NCBI GenBank assembly: GCA_900315125.1
Contig: OMXT01000085.1
Span: 1 to 61,711 of the forward strand
Reading direction: 5' to 3'
From: an uncultured Eubacteriales bacterium
Lineage (GTDB): Bacteria; Bacillota; Clostridia; Peptostreptococcales; Anaerovoracaceae
DNA length: 61,711 bases
Shown: positions 7,914 to 15,564 of the stretch, in pieces
Position numbering within the stretch: position 1 is the first letter of the stretch
Layout of the letters: every line of letters starts with the position of its first letter
Notes under the pieces: generated by a model
What the model saw: the letters and a program-made list of their open reading frames with translations, nothing else
Database searches by the model: none
Told to the model about the DNA's origin: nothing
Translations under genes and position numbers: made by a program

Positions 7914-9065
7914 ATGAGCGCAAATAAGGAAATCAGTGACTATCGCAGCAGGATCGACGCCGTTGACCAGGAAATCATGAAAAAGCTCGAGGAACGCCTT
8001 GACCTGGCCCAGAAAGAAGCAGAACTCCGCCAGGCAGAGGGACTGCCCATAGAGGACCTCATCGGGGAGAGGGCGCGCCGGGAGGAAATCACCCAGAATG
8101 CGCCGGAAGATATGGCAACTTACGAAAAATTGATGTACAATACAATAAGTGAGCTTTCCCGTGATCACCAGCGCAAGGTTGTCGTAGAGGACACGCCGCT
8201 TGTCAAGTCGATCCGCGAGGCCCAGAAGAATACACCCAAGGTGTTTCCGGAACGGGCTGTGGTCGCGTGCCAGGGCGTGCAGGGAGCGTATCAGCAGCAG
8301 GCATGCGACCGGCTGTTTTCCATGCCGAAGATCCTCTATATGAAGAACTTCAACGGTGTATTCGCCGCCATAGACCAGGGACTGTGCCAGTACGGCGTAC
8401 TGCCGCTGGAGAACAGCACGGCAGGTTCTGTAAACTCTATTTACGACCTGATGGCGAAATACAACTGTTATATCGTACGCAGCGTACGGCTGAAGATCAA
8501 CCACTGCCTGCTGGCCAAACCCGGCGTGCGCATTGGGGACATCCATGAGATATATTCTCATGAACAGGCGATCCTGCAGTGCGAGGATTACCTGAAGAAC
8601 TTCTCCGATTTAAAGGTCACAGAGTGCCCCAACACCGCAGTTGCGGCGGAGATGGTCGCCAAATCGGATCGGAAGGACGTGGCAGCCCTCGCGTCACTGG
8701 AATCCGGACAGCTCTATGGTCTGAACTGTATAGAGGAATCCGTGCAGGACAACGGCAATAATTACACCCGGTTCATCTGCATCAGCAAGAAACTGGAGAT
8801 CTATCCGGGAGCGAACAAGACGAGCCTTCTGCTCTCTGTTGCCCATAAGCCCGGCGCCTTGTACAGCGTGCTTTCCAGGCTGTATACGCTGGACATCAAC
8901 ATGAGCAAACTGGAGTCGAGACCCATTCCCGACCGGGACTTTGTTTACCGCTTCTATTTCGACATTGAGGCGGAGGCATACTCGGACAAGTTCATCCGCC
9001 TGATGAACCAGACGGAGCAGATCAGCGAGGATCTTCGTTATCTGGGCAGCTATAATGAGGTTTAA
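7914..9065 (+). CDS. pheA: Bifunctional chorismate mutase / prephenate dehydratase (P-protein)
   Basis: It carries chorismate through prephenate to phenylpyruvate, the phenylalanine branch. The 383 residues have three parts: an AroQ-type chorismate mutase helix bundle (~1-90, beginning YRSRIDAVDQEI), a prephenate dehydratase domain (~110-290) with the NYTRF motif, and a C-terminal ACT domain (~300-380) carrying the ESRP motif associated with Phe feedback binding. The SD agaggagaa precedes ATG 7914. It sits in the same transcript as tyrA, so both terminal branches share the Tyr/Phe leader control. Confidence 0.94.
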   Translation: MSANKEISDYRSRIDAVDQEIMKKLEERLDLAQKEAELRQAEGLPIEDLIGERARREEITQNAPEDMATYEKLMYNTISELSRDHQRKVVVEDTPLVKSIREAQKNTPKVFPERAVVACQGVQGAYQQQACDRLFSMPKILYMKNFNGVFAAIDQGLCQYGVLPLENSTAGSVNSIYDLMAKYNCYIVRSVRLKINHCLLAKPGVRIGDIHEIYSHEQAILQCEDYLKNFSDLKVTECPNTAVAAEMVAKSDRKDVAALASLESGQLYGLNCIEESVQDNGNNYTRFICISKKLEIYPGANKTSLLLSVAHKPGALYSVLSRLYTLDINMSKLESRPIPDRDFVYRFYFDIEAEAYSDKFIRLMNQTEQISEDLRYLGSYNEV

Positions 9066-9074
9066 TGAGGTATT

Positions 9075-9347
9075 ATGGATCTCAGCGATTACAGAAAAGA
9101 AATAGACGCGGTTGACAGAAAGCTGGTGGAGCTCTTCATCAGAAGGATGGAGATCGCGTCATCCATTGCGGAGTACAAACGGGAGCACGGAATACAGATC
9201 CTGGACTCTTCCAGGGAGCAGGAGAAACTTGACGCAGTGAGCAGACAGGCCGGGGAAGCGATGGCGCCTTACATCCGGGAACTTTTTTCCCGGACCATGG
9301 AAGTGAGCCGAAATTATCAGAGTGGTATTATGGAACGGAGGGAATGA
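9075..9347 (+). CDS. Stand-alone chorismate mutase, AroQ type
   Basis: This 90-residue all-helical protein (YRKEIDAVDRKLVELFIRRM near the N-terminus) is the AroQ chorismate mutase fold, making prephenate from chorismate. It is a second mutase besides the PheA domain just upstream and could supply prephenate to TyrA, which has no mutase domain of its own. It starts 9 nt after pheA. It shares the conserved first-helix R, the IDAVD turn and a later helix with the PheA domain, so it may be an old duplicate. Confidence 0.88.
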   Translation: MDLSDYRKEIDAVDRKLVELFIRRMEIASSIAEYKREHGIQILDSSREQEKLDAVSRQAGEAMAPYIRELFSRTMEVSRNYQSGIMERRE

Positions 9348-9350
9348 TCC

Positions 9351-10541
9351 ATGGCTAAGTTCGGGCTGATCGGGGAGAGACTGGGACACAGTTTTTCTCC
9401 TCTGATTCACAGCAAACTCGGTGATTATGAGTATGTTCTCTGTGAGACGGAAGAGGCAGGTCTGCCGGCGCTGCTGGCGGACAGAGAATTCCAGGGGTTC
9501 AACGTGACGATCCCATATAAGAAAAAGGTCATGGAGCTGTGCGACGAGGTTTCCAGCGAGAGTGTCCGGATCGGCTGTGTTAATACAGTGGTCCGGGAAG
9601 AAGACGGAAAACTCCACGGCTACAACACCGATTACTTCGGTTTCCGCTACCTTATGGAAGAGAACCAGATCGATCCCGGCGGGCGGAAGTGCCTTGTGCT
9701 GGGGAGCGGCGGCGCTTCTCTGACCGTGCGCACCGTACTCGCTGATCTGGGCGCTCGGGAGATCGTTATCATCAGCCGCAGCGGTCCGGATAACTACGAC
9801 AATCTGGACAAGCATTACGACGCGGATATCATCGTAAATACCACGCCCGTGGGCATGTTCCCGGATAATCTTTCTTCGCCCATCAGCCTCTACGGGTTTA
9901 AAAACCTGCGGGGCGTTGTGGATGTGATCTACAATCCCCATAATACCAAGCTTGTACTTTCAGCCATGAAGAAGGACATACCCAGCGCCGGAGGACTGGA
10001 CATGCTGGTAGCCCAGGCATGGCAGGCCAGCATGCTCTTTGAGGGTACAGACTGCGACCGCAGCGAGATCCGCGACGTGGTCAACGAGGTGCTGGACGAG
10101 ACCAAGAACACCATCCTGATCGGCATGCCGGGAGCGGGTAAGACATTCCTGGGAAGGAAAATGGCAGAGAAGGATGGAAAGGAATTCCTGGACATCGATG
10201 AGATGATCGAGGAGCATGAGGGATGCAGCATCCCTGAGATCTTTAAGAATAAAGGCGAAGATTATTTCCGCAGCATAGAGACGCAGATGTTCGATCTGGC
10301 CTGCCGGCGCCAGGGTGTCGTAATCGCGGCGGGAGGCGGCATCATAAAAAGAGAAATCAACCACGATATCGCCCGGCAGAACGGCGTAGTGATCTGGGTC
10401 AAGCGGGATCCGGACAAGCTGGAGACCAACGGCAGACCCCTGTCTCTGACCACGCCGCTGGACCAGATGTACGCGGAGCGGAAAGACGCCTACGAGCGGT
10501 GGAGCGATTTCTTCATCGATAATAATCAGGAGCTGGATTGA
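9351..10541 (+). CDS. aroE-aroK: Fused shikimate dehydrogenase - shikimate kinase
   Basis: One 396-residue protein performs two consecutive steps: reduction of 3-dehydroshikimate to shikimate and its 3-phosphorylation. The AroE part (~1-250) has SFSPLIH (substrate-binding serines), NVTIPYK (catalytic K57), YNTDYFGF and the NADP loop GSGGAS. The AroK part (~253-396) has the Walker A GMPGAGKT (258-265), DIDEMIE, YFRSIE, AAGGGI and the lid NGRPLS. Both halves look catalytically complete. The start 3 nt after the mutase gene and the 1-nt overlap (TGATG) with aroQ point to tight coupling. The fusion order follows the pathway order. Confidence 0.93.
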   Translation: MAKFGLIGERLGHSFSPLIHSKLGDYEYVLCETEEAGLPALLADREFQGFNVTIPYKKKVMELCDEVSSESVRIGCVNTVVREEDGKLHGYNTDYFGFRYLMEENQIDPGGRKCLVLGSGGASLTVRTVLADLGAREIVIISRSGPDNYDNLDKHYDADIIVNTTPVGMFPDNLSSPISLYGFKNLRGVVDVIYNPHNTKLVLSAMKKDIPSAGGLDMLVAQAWQASMLFEGTDCDRSEIRDVVNEVLDETKNTILIGMPGAGKTFLGRKMAEKDGKEFLDIDEMIEEHEGCSIPEIFKNKGEDYFRSIETQMFDLACRRQGVVIAAGGGIIKREINHDIARQNGVVIWVKRDPDKLETNGRPLSLTTPLDQMYAERKDAYERWSDFFIDNNQELD

Positions 10542-11458
10542 TGAAAATACTTGTCATGAACGGTCCGAACCTTAACATGCTGGGCATTCGGGAACCGGAT
10601 ATTTACGGACAGAAGAGTTATCAGGACCTGATTCACTTTATTCAGGGAGCCGCGGCGGCTCTCGATGTGGATGTGGACTTTTACCAGTCCAATCACGAGG
10701 GGGACCTGGTGGACGCCATACAGGAAGCCTACGGCGTATATGACGGCATCGTGATCAATCCCGGCGCTTACACTCATACAAGCGTTGCGCTGCTGGACGC
10801 GGTCAAGGCGGTTGCAATCCCAACGGTTGAAGTGCATATATCCCATGTAGACGAGAGAGAAGCATTCCGTCAGGTGTCCTATATCCGCAGGGCGGCGCTG
10901 GCAACCATCACAGGTATGGGATTCCAGGGCTATGTAGAGGGGATCAAAGTCCTGATTGGCCGTTCTTCTGCGCCTGCGGGAGCGGAGGAGAACCCTTCCG
11001 ATGTTCGCGGAGGATCCATGGACCTCATCCCCTTCGCTGTGATACAGAAGGAACTGCAGCCAGATTACGATCCTCCCGCGCCTCCGGCTATGGACGTCAT
11101 CCCGTTCCATGCCATCCAGCAGGAGCTGCAGCCCGGATATTCGCGGGCAGAGGAACCTGTGGCTGTACCGAAAGAACCTGCAGAAGACCCGACGGCTCTC
11201 CAGTACCTGTTCGCTGTACAGCCTGGCAGGACATATCAGGTCATGATCGAAGAGCTGGATCCTGAGTATCTCTTTACAGTCCAGCCTCCTCTGACCGATC
11301 ATGTGTTTATCCGTGAGCCCCGCGAGCCGAGGCAGCTTGAGTATCTGTTTACAGCTCAGCCGGCATCTCCCTGGCTGATCCGGGGATTTGCAGAAGAAGA
11401 GGAGAACCAGGGACCTGAGATCGACGACGCGGATATCCTTGCTCTTTTCGGAAAATAA
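10541..11458 (+). CDS. aroQ: Type II 3-dehydroquinate dehydratase with long repeat-bearing C-terminal tail
   Basis: Residues 1-141 are a complete type II dehydroquinase, making 3-dehydroshikimate: NGPNLNMLG at 7-15 (near the N-terminus), the catalytic Tyr region (Y22), the NPGAYTHTS loop (73-81) and the conserved VEVHISH (97-102). The family normally ends near residue 145-150. Here about 164 residues continue in frame, acidic and Pro/Gln-rich. They contain two copies of a 17-residue unit (MDLIPFAVIQKELQPDY at 160-176; MDVIPFHAIQQELQPGY at 184-200), three copies of a 9-residue unit (LQYLFAVQP 220-228, PEYLFTVQP 241-249, LEYLFTAQP 266-274), and a DDADILALFGK end. The tail matches no domain I know and looks like repeated short linear motifs. 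ATG 10541 is chosen over TTG 10538. Confidence 0.9.
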   Translation: MKILVMNGPNLNMLGIREPDIYGQKSYQDLIHFIQGAAAALDVDVDFYQSNHEGDLVDAIQEAYGVYDGIVINPGAYTHTSVALLDAVKAVAIPTVEVHISHVDEREAFRQVSYIRRAALATITGMGFQGYVEGIKVLIGRSSAPAGAEENPSDVRGGSMDLIPFAVIQKELQPDYDPPAPPAMDVIPFHAIQQELQPGYSRAEEPVAVPKEPAEDPTALQYLFAVQPGRTYQVMIEELDPEYLFTVQPPLTDHVFIREPREPRQLEYLFTAQPASPWLIRGFAEEEENQGPEIDDADILALFGK

Positions 11459-11482
11459 CAGTAAATATTAATCGTCCATTAT

Positions 11483-11511
11483 GCCCCGGCGTTGCGCCGG
11501 GGCGTTTGCAT
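11483..11511 (+). terminator. Terminator of the aro operon
   Basis: gccccggcg (11483-11491) pairs with cgccggggc (11495-11503), followed by a short T-containing tract that also supplies the -35 box of the next promoter. Confidence 0.65.
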
Positions 11512-11534
11512 TCCTATTGGAGCGGGACTATAAT
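11506..11534 (+). promoter_or_regulatory. Promoter of the yibE/F-like genes
   Basis: TTGCAT (11506-11511) and a perfect TATAAT (11529-11534) are 17 bp apart. The first base of the ATG (11541) is 7 nt after the -10 box, where transcription should begin, implying a leaderless mRNA. Confidence 0.75.
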
Positions 11535-11540
11535 AGCCAC

Positions 11541-12674
11541 ATGAGTAAAAAGACATTATTGATCAAAGTGCTTATTTTTATCCTGTTCGTGGGCGCCTGT
11601 ACCCTGTTTACCGTTCACGACGGTTTTCTGTACGACCGCAGTATCGCAAAGGTCACATCTGTTACAGATCAATATCTGAGGACCAAAACAGGGACAGACG
11701 GAACGAGGAACTACCCGGAGAAGTACTATCGCCAGACGGTCACCGGCGTCCTGCAGAACGGGAGCCGGCGCGGCCAGGAGATCCGGATGACGAATACCTA
11801 TGGAAAGTCGGAAGTCTACGACACCAGGTATTCTCAGGGGGATTATGTGTTCGTGGATAACCTAAAGAGCAGCGGAGGCAGTCTGACCGGAAATATCGCC
11901 GGGACCAAACGGGATGCGTATATCATCATGGTCCTGAGCATCCTGTTCGGATTGTTTCTCCTGACCGGCGGGAAAAGGGGAATTCTGACGATTGTAAGTC
12001 TCGTCCTGAATATGCTGGCCTTCTACTGGGTGCTCCTTCTGTACACAAAGGGCACGAACATCCTCGCTGCAACGGTGCCCATGACGATATTCTTCACAGC
12101 CATGCTTTTGTTCTTCATGTACGGACGCAGTGAACGGACGTGGATCTCCCTTGCCGCGACGCTGGTCACCTGCGCTTTTACCACAGCGGTCGCCGGGATC
12201 GTCATCCATTTCGGGAAAGTGGATTATGATTTTATGGATTACCTGATCACACCCTATGAACAGAACGACGCGAACATGATATTTCTGTCGGAGGTCCTGG
12301 TCGGCTGCCTCGGAGCGGTCATGGATGTTGTGGTGACCATGGTCATGACCGTGGACCAGATCGCGGAGACCGGGCTCCAACCCCGGCGCAGAGACCTGGT
12401 GGATTCCTGCCGGGCAGTGGGAGACGATCTGGTGGGCACCATGATCAACCTGATGTTTTTCACAAACATCGCTGCCTGCATCCCGGCGTTTATCCTGTTT
12501 ATGAGAAATGGCATCGCGTTCCGGACGATCATCCGGTATAACCTGTTCTTTGAGCTGGCCCGGTTCCTGACCGGGAGCATCAGCATCGTCGCAGCCATAC
12601 CTATTTCTGCCTTTGTCGCTGTCTGGTGGTACGGGCGAAAGGAACAGGAGGAAGGAAAGGAGACGGAGAAGTGA
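11541..12674 (+). CDS. YibE/F-like membrane protein (first of pair)
   Basis: This 377-residue protein has an N-terminal membrane anchor (~5-23), an extracytoplasmic segment to ~115, then several transmembrane helices and the conserved cytoplasmic motif region with CLGAVMDVVVTMV and the RRRDLVDSCRAVGDDLVGTM stretch, typical of the YibE/F family. Function of the family is unknown; transport or membrane signalling has been suggested. No Shine-Dalgarno site lies before ATG 11541 and the promoter predicts a leaderless transcript. An earlier in-frame start at 11481 would lie within the terminator, so it is rejected. It overlaps the next gene by 4 nt (GTGA). Confidence 0.8.
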   Translation: MSKKTLLIKVLIFILFVGACTLFTVHDGFLYDRSIAKVTSVTDQYLRTKTGTDGTRNYPEKYYRQTVTGVLQNGSRRGQEIRMTNTYGKSEVYDTRYSQGDYVFVDNLKSSGGSLTGNIAGTKRDAYIIMVLSILFGLFLLTGGKRGILTIVSLVLNMLAFYWVLLLYTKGTNILAATVPMTIFFTAMLLFFMYGRSERTWISLAATLVTCAFTTAVAGIVIHFGKVDYDFMDYLITPYEQNDANMIFLSEVLVGCLGAVMDVVVTMVMTVDQIAETGLQPRRRDLVDSCRAVGDDLVGTMINLMFFTNIAACIPAFILFMRNGIAFRTIIRYNLFFELARFLTGSISIVAAIPISAFVAVWWYGRKEQEEGKETEK

Positions 12675-13471
12675 TACTCGGTATTTTGCTTGCAGTTCTG
12701 ATCATCCTGATTTTTCTGGTCTGCGGGGATCAGGGGACCCGTTCTATCGTTTCTACTGTGATGAATGCGGCTGTGCTGCTGATCGCCCTGTTCCTCATGA
12801 CCCGGGGCGCTCAGCCCATACTGACGACACTGGCATGCAGCGTGGTCATCACAGCAGTCACGCTGTTTTACCAGAACGGGGTGAATATCAAGTCCCTTGC
12901 CGCCTTCATATCTGTTGTGGCAGTGATCCTTGTACTGCTGCCCGTCGTCTGGTACTTCGCGGACGGTGCAAACGCCGCAGGGTTCCCGCCGGAGAACTAT
13001 GAGATCACAGATTCGGAAGGGTATACCCGCAACATTGATATCAGCATGCTGCAGCTGCAGATCAGCATCATGATCATCGCGCTGATCGGGACGGTGATCG
13101 ACACGGCTGTGGCTATTATTTCTTCTATATATGAGATCCGGGAGAATAACCGGGAGATGCCGCTGGAGGAACTGATCCGCTCGTCCTTCCGGGTGAGCCG
13201 GGCGGTGCTCAATACGTCAATTCATACGATATTCTATATTTATATCGCTGAATATATGACACTTTTTATCCAGTACGTATCCGATTATTCTTTCGCGGCC
13301 GTCCTGAACAGCAAGTCACTGGCTCACGAATTGATATCTATTGCGGTCAGCGGCATGGGATGCTGTCTCGTTGTCCCTGCGGCGACGGTGATCGGCGCGC
13401 TGATGATCCGGGGAAGAGAATCATCAGAGGGTTCGCCGAGCCATCTGCTCCAGGGCCATGTAAAAAAATAG
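12671..13471 (+). CDS. YibE/F-like membrane protein (second of pair)
   Basis: This 266-residue polytopic protein has about six or seven hydrophobic helices. The central segment with IALIGTVIDTAVAIISS and the EELIRSSFRVSRAVLNTSI stretch aligns in character with the VMDVVVTMV and DSCRAVGDDLVGTM part of the preceding protein, so the two are related and probably form a heteromer. It starts with GTG at 12671 overlapping the previous stop, with the SD aaggag at 12656-12661. It lacks the N-terminal soluble portion of its partner. Function unknown. Confidence 0.75.
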   Translation: MILGILLAVLIILIFLVCGDQGTRSIVSTVMNAAVLLIALFLMTRGAQPILTTLACSVVITAVTLFYQNGVNIKSLAAFISVVAVILVLLPVVWYFADGANAAGFPPENYEITDSEGYTRNIDISMLQLQISIMIIALIGTVIDTAVAIISSIYEIRENNREMPLEELIRSSFRVSRAVLNTSIHTIFYIYIAEYMTLFIQYVSDYSFAAVLNSKSLAHELISIAVSGMGCCLVVPAATVIGALMIRGRESSEGSPSHLLQGHVKK

Positions 13472-13498
13472 CCAAAAACTATTTATAGAAACAGTGAA

Positions 13499-13526
13499 TT
13501 GTTATAAAATGTTAGCAGTATATATT
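13499..13526 (+). promoter_or_regulatory. Promoter upstream of metY
   Basis: TTGTTA (13499-13504), 16-bp spacer, TATATT (13521-13526). The transcript would have only a short leader, and no S-box or T-box fits in the gap. Confidence 0.45.
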
Positions 13527-13548
13527 TAATATGAAATGAGGGTACAGT

Positions 13549-14835
13549 ATGAAACAGGAAACAAAATGCATTCAGGCAGGATACACTCCCAGCAACGGGG
13601 AACCCCGCATGATTCCAATCATCCAGAGCACGACGTTCAAGTATGACACCAGCGAGGAGATGGGAAAACTCTTCGCGCTGGAAAAGGAAGGGTACTTCTA
13701 CACCAGACTGCAGAATCCCACCAACGATAACGTGGCGGCCAAGATCTGCGCACTGGAAGGAGGCACTGCAGCCATGCTCACAAGCTCCGGCCAGGCAGCG
13801 TCCTTTTTCTCCGTATTTAACATAGCGACAGCAGGGGATCACGTCATCGCATCCACATCCATTTACGGCGGTACGTTCAACCTGTTCAACGTGACCATGC
13901 GCAAGATGGGCATCGACTTTACATTCGTTGATCCGGACTGCACTGACGAAGAACTGGAAGCGGCGTTCCGGCCCAATACCAAGGCTGTGTTCGGCGAGAC
14001 CATAGCAAACCCCGCGCTGATCGTATTTGACATAGAGCGGTTTGCCCAGGCAGCCCACGCCCACGGTGTTCCTCTGATCATAGACAATACATTTGCAACG
14101 CCGATCAACTGTCGTCCCATCGAATGGGGCGCGGATATCGTCACCCACTCCACGACGAAATACATGGACGGTCATGACGCGACCGTAGGCGGATGCATCG
14201 TAGACAGCGGGAACTTCGACTGGATGGCCCATGCGGATAAATTCCCGGGTCTGACGACGCCGGATGAATCCTATCACGGCATCACATACGCTGAGAAATT
14301 TGGTAAGGAAGGGGCTTATATAACAAAGGCTACCGCGCAGCTCATGAGAGATTTCGGCTCCATTCCGTCTCCCATGAATTCCTATATTCTCAACCTTGGA
14401 CTGGAATCTCTGGCAGTCCGCATGGACCGTCACGTTTCCAATGCGCAGAAGGTGGCGGAATTCCTGGATAATGATGAGAGAGTGACATGGGTCAATTATC
14501 CGGGACTCCCTTCCAATAAATATTACGAGCGGGCGAAGAAGTACATGCCGAAGGGAACATGCGGCGTGATCTCCTTCGGCGTAAAAGGCGGAAGAGCGGG
14601 AGTAGAAGCGTTCATGAAGCACCTGAAGCTGGCGATCATCGCCACCCACGTAGCGGACGCTCACACATGCATCCTTCACCCGGCGAATTCCACTCACCAG
14701 CAGCTCACCGATGAGGAGCTCATTGCCAGCGGCGTCGGTCCGGACCTGATCCGTCTCTCTGTGGGCATAGAGAACGTGGACGATATCATTGCAGACCTGG
14801 CCCAGGCGCTGGATGGGATGGAGGATGGCCGGTAA
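13549..14835 (+). CDS. metY: O-acetylhomoserine sulfhydrylase-type PLP enzyme
   Basis: A Cys/Met-metabolism PLP enzyme of 428 residues. The family makes homocysteine from O-acetylhomoserine and sulfide in the cytoplasm. Visible are YTRLQNPT, LTSSGQAA, STSIYGGTFNLF (phosphate binding) and HSTTKYMDGHD with the PLP lysine K204, then GGCIVDSG. The length and C-terminus (ATHVADAHTCILHPANSTH) fit MetY rather than the shorter cystathionine gamma-synthases. The SD gagggt precedes ATG 13549. No sulfur-responsive riboswitch is visible upstream. Substrate is inferred from the family. Confidence 0.88.
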   Translation: MKQETKCIQAGYTPSNGEPRMIPIIQSTTFKYDTSEEMGKLFALEKEGYFYTRLQNPTNDNVAAKICALEGGTAAMLTSSGQAASFFSVFNIATAGDHVIASTSIYGGTFNLFNVTMRKMGIDFTFVDPDCTDEELEAAFRPNTKAVFGETIANPALIVFDIERFAQAAHAHGVPLIIDNTFATPINCRPIEWGADIVTHSTTKYMDGHDATVGGCIVDSGNFDWMAHADKFPGLTTPDESYHGITYAEKFGKEGAYITKATAQLMRDFGSIPSPMNSYILNLGLESLAVRMDRHVSNAQKVAEFLDNDERVTWVNYPGLPSNKYYERAKKYMPKGTCGVISFGVKGGRAGVEAFMKHLKLAIIATHVADAHTCILHPANSTHQQLTDEELIASGVGPDLIRLSVGIENVDDIIADLAQALDGMEDGR

Positions 14836-14874
14836 ACGATAATACCGGACGGACTCATTTAACGGAGAACAGTT

Positions 14875-15564
14875 ATGGATTTTGATAAAAAATGGGAGGA
14901 GATCATCGGCAGTTATTTCGGTGATCTCCTGCCCAGGTATCAGCAGACACTGACAGAGGCGACCGCCCTTGGGAAAAAGGTCTCGCTGTTCAGAAAAGTG
15001 GATTTCAGCGGGGTCGTTCAGGCGTTCCGGGATATCCGCGCCAGCGTGGACGTTCTGCAGGAACAGGCGGAAGCCCTGGAACCGGAAACAGGCGGGGAGC
15101 AGGCGGTTCTTTACACGAAGATGAAGGATGCGCTGATCCGCAGCCTGGATGATTTCAGCATTCTATGCGGTCGGCACGGAGATTTCTACGAGATCAACGA
15201 CCAGAAGCAGTACCGGAAGAAGCAGATAAAAGTAAAGGATTTCCAGTTTGCCTGGCAGGGTGTGCAGATCGGCACGGAGAATACGGCGGAATCGCTGGAT
15301 CTTCTGGAACGTTATGATAAACGGTTCCACGGAGAAGACGTCGACATCCCGGAATTGGATGAGGAAGACGCAGCTGAGGCTGATACGGCAGAAGACAGCA
15401 GTGATGAAGAAGAACAGGAGAAGGCAGAAGCCATGGGTCTGAACCGCATGGAGCGCGTGGATGAGAGAGAACTTGTCCGCCGGCAGCGGCGGCAGCCTCA
15501 CGTTTACGGCAAAGCTGCCTATGATGAAGAGGAAGAGGACGGCTCTTCCGGAGACGAAGACTGA
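14875..15564 (+). CDS. Hypothetical acidic protein preceding rmuC
   Basis: I do not recognise this 229-residue protein. Residues 1-~160 look mostly helical (beginning MDFDKKWEEIIGSYFGDLLP) and contain a short basic patch (KQYRKKQIKVKDFQFAW). Residues ~163-185 are a strongly acidic, Ser/Glu/Asp-rich linker, then a basic RRQRRQP patch, then an acidic tail. No signal peptide or membrane segment is visible. The SD ggagaa precedes the ATG. It overlaps rmuC by one base (TGATG), so it is likely co-translated with it. Confidence 0.75.
   Translation: MDFDKKWEEIIGSYFGDLLPRYQQTLTEATALGKKVSLFRKVDFSGVVQAFRDIRASVDVLQEQAEALEPETGGEQAVLYTKMKDALIRSLDDFSILCGRHGDFYEINDQKQYRKKQIKVKDFQFAWQGVQIGTENTAESLDLLERYDKRFHGEDVDIPELDEEDAAEADTAEDSSDEEEQEKAEAMGLNRMERVDERELVRRQRRQPHVYGKAAYDEEEEDGSSGDED

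Noticed and set aside
10961-11458. AroQ tail as a separate gene joined by a frameshift error
   Set aside because: The junction is in frame with no stop, no internal start has an SD, and base composition matches the rest of the gene; the tail seems genuinely fused.
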